The notes beneath the pieces are model-generated. The model had not been told where the DNA came from, ran no database searches, and saw nothing but the letters and a program-made list of their open reading frames with translations. Source: Microbacterium halophytorum (lineage in GTDB: Bacteria; Actinomycetota; Actinomycetes; Actinomycetales; Microbacteriaceae). Taken from it: DNA of 64,000 nucleotides. The position numbers and the translations under genes are program-made. Positions 45,257-55,043 of the stretch are shown piece after piece (positions within the stretch are counted from its first letter, which is position 1; each line of letters begins with the position of its first letter). The stretch spans positions 1 through 64,000 of the forward strand of contig NZ_PNFA01000016.1 of the NCBI RefSeq assembly GCF_002970975.1, given 5' to 3'.

Positions 45257-45676
45257 TCACTCCTCGTCGTGCTTGTACGGGTCCTCGTCGCCGGCGTAGC
45301 GCGCGCCTTCCGCGAGGCCGCGCACCTGCTCGTCGCGCTCGTGCGCCTCGGCGAGCAGCGCCGTGAGGTGCGTCGCCTCCTCCGGCAGCGCATCCGGGAT
45401 GAACTCGAGCGTCGGGGTCAGGCGCGTGTTGAGCTGTCGCCCCACCTCGCTGCGCAGCATGCCCGTCGCCGACGCCAGCGCGGCGGCGGTGCCTGCGCGC
45501 TCCTCATCGGTTCCGTACACGGTGTAGAACACCGACGCGTTCTGCAGGTCTCCCGTCACGCGCACCTCGGTGATCGTGACGAAACCGAGGCGCGGGTCGC
45601 GCAGCCCCTTCTGCAGGCGCTCCGACAGAATCACGCGGATGCGATCGGCCACACGGGCCTGGCGCTCACCGGCCAT
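45257..45676 (-). CDS. rbfA: RbfA, 30S ribosome-binding factor
   Basis: This 139-residue KH-like protein helps mature 16S rRNA in the 30S subunit. It begins MAGERQARVADRIRVILSER and contains GFVTITEVRVTGDLQNASVF, both typical. The C-terminal tail (EDPYKHDEE) is acidic. It follows infB on the same strand after a 73-bp gap with a 16-bp hairpin. In most relatives truB follows soon; here the exporter operon lies beyond. Confidence 0.95.
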   Translation of the reverse strand: MAGERQARVADRIRVILSERLQKGLRDPRLGFVTITEVRVTGDLQNASVFYTVYGTDEERAGTAAALASATGMLRSEVGRQLNTRLTPTLEFIPDALPEEATHLTALLAEAHERDEQVRGLAEGARYAGDEDPYKHDEE

Positions 45677-45698
45677 GAGAAATCCCTTCCAGAGAACG

Positions 45699-45733
45699 GT
45701 TCTGCCGGGCGGTGCGACACCGCCCGGCAGAAC
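45699..45733 (-). terminator. Hairpin between infB and rbfA
   Basis: A perfect 16-bp stem (45699-45714 with 45718-45733) closes a 3-base CGA loop 17 bases past the infB stop. It may partly end transcription or protect the infB 3' end; no clear T run follows. Confidence 0.65.
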
Positions 45734-45749
45734 CCATCACATCACAACG

Positions 45750-48551
45750 TCAGCTGCGAGGCTTCTCGACCATCTCGATGGTCTCGATCTCGTCACCGAC
45801 CTGGATGTCGTTGTGCTTGCCGAGGCCGATACCGGCCTCGTAGTCGGTCTTGACCTCGGTGACGTCGTCCTTGAATCGGCGCAGCGACTCGATCGCCAGG
45901 CCGTCCGCGAGCACGACGCCGTCGCGGATGATCCGCGCCTTGGCGTTGCGGGTGATCGTACCGCTGCGCACGATGACACCGGCGATGTTGCCGAACTTCG
46001 AGGAGCGGAACACCTCGCGGATCTCGGCCAGGCCCGACTGGACCTCCTCGTACTCCGGCTTCAGCATGCCCTTGAGCGAGTTCTCGACGTCATCGATCGC
46101 GCTGTAGATGACGTTGTAGAACCGCACGTCGACGCCCTCGCGGTTCGCCGCCTCGCGGGCCTTCGCGTCCGGACGGACGTTGAAGCCGATCACGATCGCG
46201 TTGTCGATCGTGGCGAGGTTGATGTCGCTCTCCGTGACGGCACCGACACCGCGGTGGATGATGCGCAGCTGGACCGAGTCGTCGACCTCGATCTTCATCA
46301 GCGACTCCTCGAGCGCCTCAACAGCACCCGAGACGTCGCCCTTGATGATGAGGTTGAGCGACTCGACCTTGCCCTCGTCGAGCGCCTTCGTGAAGTCCTC
46401 GAGCGACAGGCGCTTGCGCGCCTTCGCCAGCTGGGCGTTGCGCTCGGCCGCCTCGCGCTTCTCGGCGATCTGGCGGGCCGTGCGGTCCTCGTCGGTGACG
46501 ATGAACTGGTCGCCGGCGCGCGGGACCGAGTTCAGACCCTGCACCTGCACGGGGCGCGACGGCGGGGCCTCGTCGACCGTGTCGCCGTTCTCGTCGATCA
46601 TCGCGCGGACGCGGCCGTAGGCCGTACCCGCGACGATCGCGTCGCCGACGCGGAGCGTTCCCGACTGGATCAGCACCGTGGCCACCGAGCCGCGGCCCTT
46701 GTCGAGCTTCGCCTCGATCGCGAGACCGCGCGCGTCCTTGTTCGGGTTCGCGCGCAGGTCGAGACCGGCGTCGGCCGTGAGCAGCACGGCCTCCAGGAGC
46801 TCCTGGATGCCCTGGCCCTTGAGCGCCGACACGTCGACGAACATGACGTCGCCGCCGTACTCCTCCGCGACCAGGCCGTACTCGGTGAGCTGCTGGCGCA
46901 CCTTGGCGGGGTTGGCCCCCTCCTTGTCGATCTTGTTCACCGCGACCACGATCGGCACGTCGGCCGCCTGGGCGTGGTTCAGGGCCTCGACCGTCTGCGG
47001 CATGATGCCGTCGTCGGCCGCGACCACGAGGATCGCGATGTCGGTCGCGTTCGCACCGCGGGCGCGCATGGCCGTGAAGGCCTCGTGACCCGGGGTGTCG
47101 ATGAACGTGATGGCCCGGTCGTGGCCCTCGTGCTCGGTCCAGATCTGGTACGCACCGATGTGCTGGGTGATGCCGCCGGCCTCGCCCTCGATGACGTTCG
47201 ACTTCCGGATGGAGTCGAGGACTCGCGTCTTACCGTGGTCGACGTGACCCATGACGGTCACGACGGGCGGACGGATCTCGAGATCCTCGTCGTCCTCGTC
47301 GAGCTGCTCCTGCTCGAGGTTGACGCCGAAGCCCTCGAGGAGCTCCTTGTCCTCGTCCTCGGGCGAGACCATCTGGATCTTGTAGCCGAGCTCGGCGCCC
47401 AGCACCTCGAAGGTCGCCTCGTCGAGCGACTCCGTCGCGGTCGCCATCTCACCGAGGTGGAACAGCACCGTGACCAGGTTCCCCGGGGGAACCGACATGC
47501 CGTACATCGTCTCGATCTTCTCGGCGAAGTCGGCGATCGAGGCGCCGCGCCGCATCCGGATGACGGTGTCGCCGTCGCCGCGCGGGACCTTGACCCCGCC
47601 GACGATCGGCGCCTGCCGCATCTCGAATTCCTGGCGCTTCGCCCGACGCGACTTGCGCTGCTTCGACTTGCCGCCGCCCTTGCCGAACGCGCCGGCGGTG
47701 CCGCCGCGACGACCGCCTGGGCCCGGACGACCGGCGAAGCCGCCGCCGCCCGGACGACCGGCGAAACCGCCGCCCGCACCGGCGCCGCCGGCACCCGGGC
47801 GACCGGGACCGCCCGGACGCTGCTGGAAGGGCGCGTTGCCGCGCGGGCCGCCCTGACCGGGGCGACCGCGGCCGGCACCGCCGGCGGCTCCGCGGCCCTG
47901 GCCGGGGCGCTGCAGGCCGCGGCCAGGCTGCGGCTTGGGAATGTTGCCCGGCGTCGGCCGCTGGCCCATGCCCTGCGACGAAGCGAACGGGTTGTTCCCG
48001 GGGCGCGGTGCGCCGGGCTTCGGGGCCTGGCCCATGCCCTGCGACGAACCGAATGGGTTGTTCCCGGGGCGCGGGCCGCCGGGCTTCGGGGCCGAGCCGC
48101 CGGGCTTGGGCGCCGACGAACCGGGCTTCGGTGCCGACGACCCCGGCTTCGGGGCCGAGGAACCGGGCTTGGGCGCCGACGAGCCGGGCTTCGGTGCCGA
48201 AGAACCGGGCTGCGGTGCCGACGAGGCGGGCTTCGCCGCACCCGGCGACGGCGGGGCCGACTGCGCGGGGGCAGCGGGCTCCTCCTCCGCGGCCTTCGCG
48301 GGCCCCGGCTTCGGGCCGGGCTTCGCCGGCGCCTTCGCGGCGGGCTTGGCCGCCGGCTTCTTGGCGTCGTCGGCGCCGACGGGCTTCGCCCCATCGGCCT
48401 CGAGCGCAGCGCGCAGCTTGCGCGCGACCGGCGGTTCGATCGTGGATGACGGGCTCTTGACGAACTCGCCGAGATCCTTCAGCTTCGCGAGGGCCGACTT
48501 GCTGTCGATGCCGAACTCGGCTGCGATCTCATGTACGCGTGGTTTTGCCAC
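45750..48551 (-). CDS. infB: Translation initiation factor IF-2
   Basis: The 933-residue GTPase brings initiator tRNA to the 30S subunit. An N-terminal IF2_N module (residues 1-52) is followed by a long low-complexity Pro/Gly/Ala region (about 55-300) with seven SSAPKPG-type heptads. The GTPase has [17 protein letters not shown] and NKID, and domains II to IV complete the protein (ending [12 protein letters not shown]). Start is GTG 48551 with AGGAG at 48556-48560; a 10-bp hairpin covers part of that site. It is cotranscribed with ylxR and nusA. Confidence 0.96.
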   Translation of the reverse strand: MAKPRVHEIAAEFGIDSKSALAKLKDLGEFVKSPSSTIEPPVARKLRAALEADGAKPVGADDAKKPAAKPAAKAPAKPGPKPGPAKAAEEEPAAPAQSAPPSPGAAKPASSAPQPGSSAPKPGSSAPKPGSSAPKPGSSAPKPGSSAPKPGGSAPKPGGPRPGNNPFGSSQGMGQAPKPGAPRPGNNPFASSQGMGQRPTPGNIPKPQPGRGLQRPGQGRGAAGGAGRGRPGQGGPRGNAPFQQRPGGPGRPGAGGAGAGGGFAGRPGGGGFAGRPGPGGRRGGTAGAFGKGGGKSKQRKSRRAKRQEFEMRQAPIVGGVKVPRGDGDTVIRMRRGASIADFAEKIETMYGMSVPPGNLVTVLFHLGEMATATESLDEATFEVLGAELGYKIQMVSPEDEDKELLEGFGVNLEQEQLDEDDEDLEIRPPVVTVMGHVDHGKTRVLDSIRKSNVIEGEAGGITQHIGAYQIWTEHEGHDRAITFIDTPGHEAFTAMRARGANATDIAILVVAADDGIMPQTVEALNHAQAADVPIVVAVNKIDKEGANPAKVRQQLTEYGLVAEEYGGDVMFVDVSALKGQGIQELLEAVLLTADAGLDLRANPNKDARGLAIEAKLDKGRGSVATVLIQSGTLRVGDAIVAGTAYGRVRAMIDENGDTVDEAPPSRPVQVQGLNSVPRAGDQFIVTDEDRTARQIAEKREAAERNAQLAKARKRLSLEDFTKALDEGKVESLNLIIKGDVSGAVEALEESLMKIEVDDSVQLRIIHRGVGAVTESDINLATIDNAIVIGFNVRPDAKAREAANREGVDVRFYNVIYSAIDDVENSLKGMLKPEYEEVQSGLAEIREVFRSSKFGNIAGVIVRSGTITRNAKARIIRDGVVLADGLAIESLRRFKDDVTEVKTDYEAGIGLGKHNDIQVGDEIETIEMVEKPRS
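48078..48224 (-). repeat. Seven 21-bp repeats in infB coding for SSAPKPG heptads
   Basis: Seven tandem 21-bp units encode SSAPQPG, five SSAPKPG and GSAPKPG. Directly downstream, a 22-codon unit ([14 protein letters not shown] type) occurs twice. The units differ at synonymous positions, which suggests the array is old or under length selection. Confidence 0.9.
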
Positions 48552-48557
48552 AATTCT

Positions 48558-48592
48558 CCTGTCTGGGTGGTCTGCCCAGACAGGGGCAGACC
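48558..48592 (-). promoter_or_regulatory. Two alternative hairpins in the infB leader
   Basis: Hairpin A pairs 48558-48567 with 48575-48584 (10 bp, perfect) and covers AGG of the infB AGGAG site. Hairpin B pairs 48569-48576 with 48585-48592 (8 bp, perfect) and shares two bases with A; its loop holds the 5' arm of A. The two cannot form fully together, which is the layout of a translation switch. Confidence 0.5.
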
Positions 48593-48610
48593 ATTAACGG
48601 CGGACGGGTC

Positions 48611-48883
48611 TCATTTCGAGCCGTTCACTTGGTTTCCATAGCTAGTCAGCCATTCCTCGATGGTCTGCGTGCCGACCTGTGCCGGCACACGCAATGCTCG
48701 TGCGAACGCACGTCGCTGAAGCGCGTTCCTCACACACTTCTGCGCCGGGTGCACCCACGCGCCCCGTCCGGGCATCGAAGCGGCTTCGTCGAAGACGAGA
48801 TCCGCACCGACGGCCACCACTCTGATGAGGGAGTCCCGGGGAGCACGCGCGCGACAGCCGACGCACGTTCGTACGGCATCCAT
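48611..48883 (-). CDS. ylxR: YlxR/RnpM-like RNA-binding protein
   Basis: The 90-residue DUF448 protein has the RTCVGCRAR motif near the N-terminus and the GRGAWVHP turn typical of YlxR. Family members bind RNA; in some Firmicutes YlxR/RnpM modulates RNase P. It lies between nusA and infB as in most bacteria. An 80-bp gap with a 10-bp hairpin separates it from nusA. Confidence 0.92.
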   Translation of the reverse strand: MDAVRTCVGCRARAPRDSLIRVVAVGADLVFDEAASMPGRGAWVHPAQKCVRNALQRRAFARALRVPAQVGTQTIEEWLTSYGNQVNGSK

Positions 48884-48904
48884 ACTACACCTCGCACCGG
48901 GCGA

Positions 48905-48957
48905 GCCCTCCGGGTGTGTCCCGCACGGCGCGCGAGGCGCCGCACGGCCCGGAGGGC
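48905..48957 (-). repeat. Hairpin between nusA and ylxR
   Basis: GCCCTCCGGG (48905-48914) pairs exactly with CCCGGAGGGC (48948-48957); the 33-base loop is GC-rich and can fold further. It lies 7 bases past the nusA stop and could attenuate transcription into ylxR-infB. Confidence 0.6.
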
Positions 48958-48963
48958 GGCCGG

Positions 48964-49956
48964 TCAGCCGTTCTGCTCCATGACGGAATCGGGCTGGATG
49001 TCGATCTTCGCGCCCGTGAGCTTGGCCGCGAGGCGCGCGTTCTGCCCCTCCTTGCCGATGGCGAGCGAGAGCTGGTAGTCGGGCACGAGCGCGCGAACGG
49101 CCTTGGTGCCCTCGTCGAGGACGAACGAGCTCGTCACCTTCGCCGGCGACAGCGCGGCCGCGACGAACTTCGCGAGGTCGCGGTCGTAGTCGACGATGTC
49201 GATCTTCTCGCCCGAGAGCTCCTCCGTGACGGCCCTGACGCGGCGGCCCATCTCCCCGATGCAGGCGCCCTTCGCGTTGATCGAGGGGTCGGTCGCGTGC
49301 ACCGCGATCTTGGTGCGGTGCCCGGCCTCGCGCGCGAGGGACAGGATCTCCACGAGGCCGTTCGCGATCTCGGGGACCTCCATCGCGAACAGCTTCCGGA
49401 CGAGGCCGGGGTGCGTGCGCGAGACCGTGATCTGCGGCCCCTTCATCCCCTTCGCCACGCTCGTCACGAAGACGCGGATGCGGGTGCCGTGGGCGTAGTC
49501 CTCACCGGGCACCTGTTCCTCGGGGGGCAGGATCGCCTCGACCGTGCCGAGGTCGACGTGGACCATCTTCGGGTTCGTCCCCTGCTGCACGATGCCGGCG
49601 ACGATGTCGCCCTCCTTGCCGGCGAACTCGCCGAGCACGGCGTCGTCCGCGATGTCGCGCAGGCGCTGCCAGATGACCTGCTTCGCGGCGTAGGCGGCGA
49701 TGCGGCCGAAGTCCTCGGGGGTCGACTCCTCCTCACCGATGACGGCGCCGTCATCGTCGGTCACCGGGACGAAGACGCCCACGTGGCCGGAGTCGCGGTC
49801 GAGCTCGGCCCGGGCACCCGCCGGCACCTCGCCGTTCTGCGACACGTGCTTGCCGTAGGCGGTGAGCACGGCCTGCTCGATGATCCGCACGAGTTCGTCG
49901 AGCGGAATCTCCTTCTCGCGCTCGATGTTGCGGAGCAGTCCAAGATCGATGTCCAC
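48964..49956 (-). CDS. nusA: NusA, transcription elongation/termination factor
   Basis: The 330-residue protein binds RNA polymerase and nascent RNA. The N-terminal domain starts VDIDLGLLRNIEREKEIP at GTG 49956, with GAGGGAG upstream. An S1 domain (about 110-180) and two KH domains (SRTHPGLVRKLFAMEVPEI; LAIGKEGQNARLAAKLTG) follow. There are no C-terminal acidic repeats, as usual in actinobacteria. rimP, which normally lies directly upstream, is missing here; a 198-bp gap with a 26-base inverted repeat leads to the nuclease gene. Confidence 0.95.
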   Translation of the reverse strand: MDIDLGLLRNIEREKEIPLDELVRIIEQAVLTAYGKHVSQNGEVPAGARAELDRDSGHVGVFVPVTDDDGAVIGEEESTPEDFGRIAAYAAKQVIWQRLRDIADDAVLGEFAGKEGDIVAGIVQQGTNPKMVHVDLGTVEAILPPEEQVPGEDYAHGTRIRVFVTSVAKGMKGPQITVSRTHPGLVRKLFAMEVPEIANGLVEILSLAREAGHRTKIAVHATDPSINAKGACIGEMGRRVRAVTEELSGEKIDIVDYDRDLAKFVAAALSPAKVTSSFVLDEGTKAVRALVPDYQLSLAIGKEGQNARLAAKLTGAKIDIQPDSVMEQNG

Positions 49957-50089
49957 TGCGTTCTCCCTCTTCAGTTCTTCGCGGCACCACGCCCGCCGGT
50001 CGTCCCACGTTACCCGACGTCTCCTGAGCGCGTCACCCCGCGCCCGTCCGCCGCGCGGCAGCGGCGGCCTGCCTGGTCCATCCGGCCGC

Positions 50090-50143
50090 CGAACGGCAGA
50101 TGACGCGCCGAGATCGAGATCTCGGCGCGTCATCTGCCGTTCG
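50090..50143. terminator. Very long perfect inverted repeat between nuclease gene and nusA
   Basis: Bases 50090-50115 are the exact reverse complement of 50118-50143 (26 positions; about 24 pairs when a loop is allowed). It lies 12 bases past the nuclease stop and is the longest perfect repeat I found in the window. Confidence 0.8.
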
Positions 50144-50154
50144 CGCGCGGTGCG

Positions 50155-52944
50155 TCAGCAGCTGCCGACGGCCTCCCACGCGTTGTTCGCGGCGACCGGG
50201 TTCTGGTTGCGCGTCCACCACTGGGCCTCGAAGACCTCGCCGTGGTGCGCGACCCGCTCACCGCCCGTGTAGACCTGCGACTTCGTCCAGGAATCGACCT
50301 CGCCGGCCTCGCACGCCACGGGCTCGCCCTGCTCCATCCACGAGCCCCACGGCGTCGTGCCGGGCTTCTCGGTCGTCCACCACTGCGCGACGTACTCGGC
50401 GCCCTTGTGCGTCACGACGTCGCCGGAGGTGTAGACCTCGCCCTTGCGCCACTCGTCCGCGACGGGCTCGGTCGGCTCGTCGGCGTCCGCCGCGATGCCG
50501 ACGAGGATCGGGTTGTGGTCGCTGGCGCGGAAGACGCTCTCGTCGTACAGCAGCGTCGCGTTGCCGTTGTAGCGGCTGTACTCGAAGCCGATCTGCTCCT
50601 GCGCGTTGATCTGCCACACGTCGACGCCCGTGACGAGCTCGAGCGCCGCCTCGTTCGCGAACACGTGGTCGAGCGATCCGTCGAGGCCGTCGTAGTTGTA
50701 CGTCGCCTCGCCGCCGTTGAGCGCGTAGTTGAGGTTGGTGTAACCGGCCGCCTCGATCTCGCGCACCGGGTCCTCCGACGCGTACGAGTTGAAGTCGCCG
50801 GCGAGGAAGACCGGCTCGATGCCCGTCGACCCCTGGAGCTCCGCGGCGTAGGCCGCGAGGGCCTCGGCCTGCGCGATGCGATCCGGGTTCGCGTTGCCCT
50901 GACCCGTGCCGTCGTCCGTGCCGGAGCCCTTCGACTTGAAGTGGTTCGTCGACACCAGGAAGGCCTCGTCCTCGGGCGCGCCCTCGGCCGTGAACGCCTG
51001 GAACAGCGGCTCGCGCGCGTTCCCGAACGCGTCGGAATCCGTCAGGATGTGCGACTCGCCCACGAGGTCGACCTCGGCGTCGCGGAAGATGAAGGCGTTC
51101 CGGATGACGTCCTCGTCGGCGGGCAGCTCGTCCGGGCTCGCCGCGTACGACCAGGTGCCCTCGCCGTCCTTCTCGTTGAGCGCATCGACGAGGGAGGCGA
51201 CGGCGAAGTCGCGGTCCTTGCCGAAGTGAGCTGAGTTCTCGATCTCCTCGAGCGAGACGATCGAGGCGTCGAGCTCGCTGATCGCGCTGACGATCTTGGT
51301 CTGCTGGCGCTCGAGGTTCTCGGCGTCGGCCGCGCCGCGGGGCCCGTTCGGCTCGCAGCGGTTGTTCGTCGTCGGTGCGCCGGCGCGGTCGGTGTAGAAG
51401 GTGCAGTCGCCGAGACCGGCGGCCTCGAACTCCTCGCCCGTCGTCGGGAAGTAGTTCAGCACGTTGAAGGTCGCGAGCGACACGTCGCCGCCGACCTCCT
51501 GCGGCGACGCGTTCTCGGCGCGCTCGTCGCTGAACTCCACGATGTCGCTGGCCGAGCCGTCGACCGGGGTCGTCGGCTGCAGGTTCCACGCGTCGTAGCG
51601 GTAGTCGAGCACGAACGGCTCGGAGAAGCTGACGGCGCTCCCGACGCGGACCGGGGTCTCGGGTGTCAGGTACGACAGCGGGGCGTCCTGCTGATTGCCG
51701 AAGTTCGTGCTGCGACCGTCGTCGAGCGTGATCGACCGCGCATCGATGTCGGCCTCGGCCGCGGCGATCGCCTCGCCGTCGTGCGGGTCGATGACGTCGG
51801 TCGGCTGGCGGAGCGCTTCGTCGCCGTACGCCAGGCCGAACGAGCCGTAGCGGTTCGCGTCGTAGTTGTCGCTGACCGTGAAGCCGTCGATCTGGACCAG
51901 CTCGCTGAGGTGCGCCTGGCGCCCCTCGGGGGTCGCGATCGCGTTCCAGTCGGTGATCGGCTCGATCTCGCCCAGGTCTTCGTCGAGCACCTCGAGCCCG
52001 TCGACCGTGATCTCGGTGAGCCCGTTGTACACGCTGACCTCGCCCGTGACGCTGACGCTCTGGCCGATCTCGGCCCGAGCGCGGTCGCCCCACACGAAGA
52101 TCGCGTCGCTCGTGCCGTCATCGGGGTCGCCGGCCGGGTCCTGGATCGTGAACCCGTTGAAGCCGCCCTCGCGGTAGTCGGCGGTGACGACGCCGCGCGT
52201 GGTCACGGTTGCGCCGGCGGAGCCGTTCGCCTCCGCGATCGGCACCGGCTCGCCCGGCTCGACCGGCTCGGTGGGCTCATCCGGGTCCGTCGGCTCATCC
52301 GCCGCCGTCTCCCCGGCCGAGTTGGTCGGCGTCGGGGCGGTCGCCGCGAAGTCCGCGGAGTTGTCGTCGCTGTCGGTGCCGTCGGCCGAGCGGCTCGCGC
52401 TCACCGCGTTGCCGAGACCGGGCGCCGGCGCCGTCTCGAAGCTGGCGGCGCCGCCGTAGCCGATCATGTCGACGAGGCCCTCCGCGCCCGCGAGGTCGCC
52501 CTCGGCCGCGCTGTCGAAGCCCTCCTCGTACAGGAATACGCGGCCGCTCGACGCGGACATCGCGATGGCCTGCTCCTGGTCGGGAGTCGGCAGAGCCTCG
52601 GCGTCGGCGTTCGCGCCGGCGCCGAGCTGCACGAGGAAGTGCTCGCCGGCGCCCACCGTGCCCTCGAGGTCGACGACGCCGCCCGAACCGCCGGAAGCCG
52701 AGCGGTACTCGAGCAGGAGGCCGGCCAGGTCGACGTCGGCGTCCGTCGGGTTGTAGAGCTCGACGAAGTCGTGCGTCACGGGGGCGCCGGAGTTGCCCCC
52801 GCCGCCGTAGGCCTCGCTGATGACGAGCGCGTCACCGCCCGGCGCGGCCTGGGCGGCCGCCGGGACGAGGACGAGGGCCGACGCCGCGAGCGCGGCACCG
52901 GCTCCCGCCGCGACGACGCGGCGGGCCTTGTGGGTTGAATGCAT
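50155..52944 (-). CDS. Secreted ExeM/NucH-type nuclease with lamin-tail and carbohydrate-binding modules
   Basis: The 929-residue protein has a signal peptide (cleavage near AQA-AP, about 33), a lamin-tail domain (37-205), an acidic Pro/Glu linker (206-235), an OB-like region (240-350), and an endonuclease/exonuclease/phosphatase domain (about 485-795; LATFNVLN, SLEEIEN, AGDFNSYASED, SDHNPILVG). Two C-terminal modules follow (each YxxGxxVxHxGxxxxAQWWT), resembling CBM5/12 chitin-binding units. It should degrade extracellular DNA while bound to a polysaccharide. ATG 52944 has GAGGGA upstream. All catalytic motifs look intact. Confidence 0.9.
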   Translation of the reverse strand: MHSTHKARRVVAAGAGAALAASALVLVPAAAQAAPGGDALVISEAYGGGGNSGAPVTHDFVELYNPTDADVDLAGLLLEYRSASGGSGGVVDLEGTVGAGEHFLVQLGAGANADAEALPTPDQEQAIAMSASSGRVFLYEEGFDSAAEGDLAGAEGLVDMIGYGGAASFETAPAPGLGNAVSASRSADGTDSDDNSADFAATAPTPTNSAGETAADEPTDPDEPTEPVEPGEPVPIAEANGSAGATVTTRGVVTADYREGGFNGFTIQDPAGDPDDGTSDAIFVWGDRARAEIGQSVSVTGEVSVYNGLTEITVDGLEVLDEDLGEIEPITDWNAIATPEGRQAHLSELVQIDGFTVSDNYDANRYGSFGLAYGDEALRQPTDVIDPHDGEAIAAAEADIDARSITLDDGRSTNFGNQQDAPLSYLTPETPVRVGSAVSFSEPFVLDYRYDAWNLQPTTPVDGSASDIVEFSDERAENASPQEVGGDVSLATFNVLNYFPTTGEEFEAAGLGDCTFYTDRAGAPTTNNRCEPNGPRGAADAENLERQQTKIVSAISELDASIVSLEEIENSAHFGKDRDFAVASLVDALNEKDGEGTWSYAASPDELPADEDVIRNAFIFRDAEVDLVGESHILTDSDAFGNAREPLFQAFTAEGAPEDEAFLVSTNHFKSKGSGTDDGTGQGNANPDRIAQAEALAAYAAELQGSTGIEPVFLAGDFNSYASEDPVREIEAAGYTNLNYALNGGEATYNYDGLDGSLDHVFANEAALELVTGVDVWQINAQEQIGFEYSRYNGNATLLYDESVFRASDHNPILVGIAADADEPTEPVADEWRKGEVYTSGDVVTHKGAEYVAQWWTTEKPGTTPWGSWMEQGEPVACEAGEVDSWTKSQVYTGGERVAHHGEVFEAQWWTRNQNPVAANNAWEAVGSC

Positions 52945-52982
52945 GGGAATCCCTCGGTATTTCGGCAGGTTCGCCCCACCGT

Positions 52983-52998
52983 GACACCCCTGGGTGTC
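52983..52998. promoter_or_regulatory. Palindrome upstream of the nuclease gene
   Basis: GACACCC-CT-GGGTGTC is a perfect inverted repeat about 40 bases before the nuclease start. It has operator-like size, but no regulator is known. Confidence 0.45.
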
Positions 52999-53146
52999 GC
53001 CCGAGTGGCCCGAAGGTGTCCGCCGAGAGAACCGCCGCGCGCCGCGCCCGGGCGGACCCGGCCCCGCCGCGGACGATGCGCAGGGGCTCGCGAGTGCGCG
53101 GCGCCGCCGGAAACCTCGGCGGGCGGAGATCCGCGCCCTGGCGCGG

Positions 53147-54910
53147 TCAGCGGGTGAGGCGGGCGACCGCTTCCGCGGCCGGGACGACCTCGCGCTCACC
53201 CGTGCGGCGGTCCCAGAGCTCGACGTTCCCCTCCGCCGCCCCGCGGCCCACCACGAGCAGCTGGGGAACGCCCAGCAGCTCGGCGTCGCCGAACTTCACA
53301 CCCGGAGACACCTTGGGTCGGTCGTCGAACAGCACCTCGCGACCCGCGGCCTCGAGCTGGGCGGAGAGCTCCTCCCCCAGATCGAGCGCGTCGGTGCCCT
53401 TGCCCGTCGCGACGACGTGCACATCGTACGGGGCGATCGCCTCCGGCCAGATCAGGCCCTTGTCGTCGCTGAACAGCTCGGCGATCAGCGCGAGCACCCG
53501 GGTCACGCCGATGCCGTACGATCCCATCGTCACCGTGACGAGCTTGCCGTTCTGGTCGAGCACCTTCAGGTCGAGCGCCTCCGCATACTTGCGACCGAGC
53601 TGGAAGATGTGGCCGATCTCCATGCCGCGTGCGAGCCGCACGGGCCCCGAGCCGTCGGGAGCCGGGTCGCCCTCGACGACCGTCGCCGCCTCGACGGTGC
53701 CGTCGGCTGTGAAGTCGCGGCCGGCGATCAGGCCCGAGACGTGCTTGTCGGCCTCGTTCGCGCCCGTGATCCACGTCGTGCCCTCGGCCACGCGTGGGTC
53801 CAGGAAGTACCGAATGCCGGTGGCGGACTCCTCGCCGAGCACGGGGCCCGATCCCGACCACGGACCGATGAAGCCGCGGACGAGGCCGGGGTGCTTCGCG
53901 AGGTCCTCGGGCGTCGCCGGCTCGACCTCGGCCGGGGAGAACGCCGCCTCGACGCGCTTGGCGTCGACGTCGCGGTCGCCGGGGACCCCCACCACGACGA
54001 TCTCGCGGGTGTGGTCGGGGTGCGTCAGCGCGAGCACGACGTTCTTGAGCGTGTCGGCGGCGGTCCACCCGCCGGCGGGCGCGGGGACGGCCTCATTGGC
54101 GTGCGCGACGAGGGTCGCGATCGTCGTGGTGCCGGGCGAGTCGAAGACGACGGGCGCGGGCTTCCCCTCGAACGGGGTCGGCTCGGGCGCGACGGTCGTG
54201 AACGCCTCGACGTTCGCGGCGTAGCCGCCGTCGCTGCGGACGAAGGTGTCTTCGCCGACCTCTGTCGGGTGGAGGAACTCCTCGCTGCGCGAGCCGCCCA
54301 TGGCACCGGCGTCGGCCTTGACGATCACGTACTCGATGCCGAGCCGCGTGAAGATGCGCTCATAGGCGGCGCGCTGTGCCTCGTAGCTCGCGTCGAGCCC
54401 CGCGTCGTCGACGTCGAACGAGTACGCGTCCTTCATCGTGAACTCGCGGCCGCGCAGCAGGCCCGCGCGCGGCCGCGCCTCGTCGCGGTACTTGTCCTGG
54501 ATCTGGTAGATCGACAGCGGCAGGTCCTTGTACGACGAGAACAGGTCCTTCACCAGCAGCGTGAAGGCCTCCTCGTGCGTCGGCGCGAGCAGATAGTCGG
54601 CGCCGTGGCGGTCCTTCAGCCGCAGCAGCGCCTCGCCGTACTCGTCCCAGCGACCCGTCGCCTCGTAGGGCTCGCGCGGCATCATGGCCGGGAAGTGCAC
54701 CTCCTGCGCACCAGCGGCGGCCATCTCCTCGCGCACGATCTGCTCGAGCCTCGTCTTCACGCGCAGGCCGAGCGGCAGCCACGCGAAGATGCCCGGGGCC
54801 TGGCGCCGGATGTACCCGGCCCTGACGAGGAGCTTGTGCGAGCGGACCTCGGCATCGGCGGGGTCCTCGCGGAGCGTGCGGACGAAGAGCTGGGAAAGAC
54901 GAGTCACCAC
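53147..54910 (-). CDS. proS: Prolyl-tRNA synthetase, bacterial type
   Basis: The 587-residue class II enzyme charges tRNA-Pro. Motif 2 is [20 protein letters not shown] and motif 3 is [13 protein letters not shown]. An insertion domain between them (about residues 225-395) is the editing domain of the bacterial long form that clears mischarged alanine. Start is GTG 54910 or the next codon, also GTG. The C-terminal anticodon-binding domain ends AEAVARLTR. It lies upstream of the nuclease on the same strand. Confidence 0.96.
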   Translation of the reverse strand: MVTRLSQLFVRTLREDPADAEVRSHKLLVRAGYIRRQAPGIFAWLPLGLRVKTRLEQIVREEMAAAGAQEVHFPAMMPREPYEATGRWDEYGEALLRLKDRHGADYLLAPTHEEAFTLLVKDLFSSYKDLPLSIYQIQDKYRDEARPRAGLLRGREFTMKDAYSFDVDDAGLDASYEAQRAAYERIFTRLGIEYVIVKADAGAMGGSRSEEFLHPTEVGEDTFVRSDGGYAANVEAFTTVAPEPTPFEGKPAPVVFDSPGTTTIATLVAHANEAVPAPAGGWTAADTLKNVVLALTHPDHTREIVVVGVPGDRDVDAKRVEAAFSPAEVEPATPEDLAKHPGLVRGFIGPWSGSGPVLGEESATGIRYFLDPRVAEGTTWITGANEADKHVSGLIAGRDFTADGTVEAATVVEGDPAPDGSGPVRLARGMEIGHIFQLGRKYAEALDLKVLDQNGKLVTVTMGSYGIGVTRVLALIAELFSDDKGLIWPEAIAPYDVHVVATGKGTDALDLGEELSAQLEAAGREVLFDDRPKVSPGVKFGDAELLGVPQLLVVGRGAAEGNVELWDRRTGEREVVPAAEAVARLTR

Positions 54911-55043
54911 GCGCCCGAGTCTATCCGCCCGGCCGCACCGCAGCTCCCCGACGAACGCGGCGCAGACGCCCGGCCGGGACCGCCGCGGCCGGCGGGCGCG
55001 TTACATGCCGGAGATCTGCGGGAAAACAAGCTGAGAACGCGCT

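Noticed and set aside
42838..45366. Plus-strand open frame of 842 codons
   Set aside because: It overlaps the ABC ATPase and permease genes in another frame and is dominated by Arg and Ala.
48078..48224. CRISPR-like array
   Set aside because: The tandem repeats have no spacers and encode an in-frame heptad within infB.
45570..48449. Plus-strand open frame of 959 codons
   Set aside because: It mirrors infB. No domain or plausible composition; the Gly/Arg/Ala ending reflects the IF-2 linker read backwards.
48558..48592. H-type pseudoknot in the infB leader
   Set aside because: The two stems would need connecting loops of 0 and 3 bases across 8-bp stems, which is too short. Alternative hairpins are more likely.
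52945..53146. PHO box before the nuclease gene
   Set aside because: GGTTCGCCCC-like sequence is present, but a second 11-base unit in register does not match. The conserved -10 spacing is also missing.
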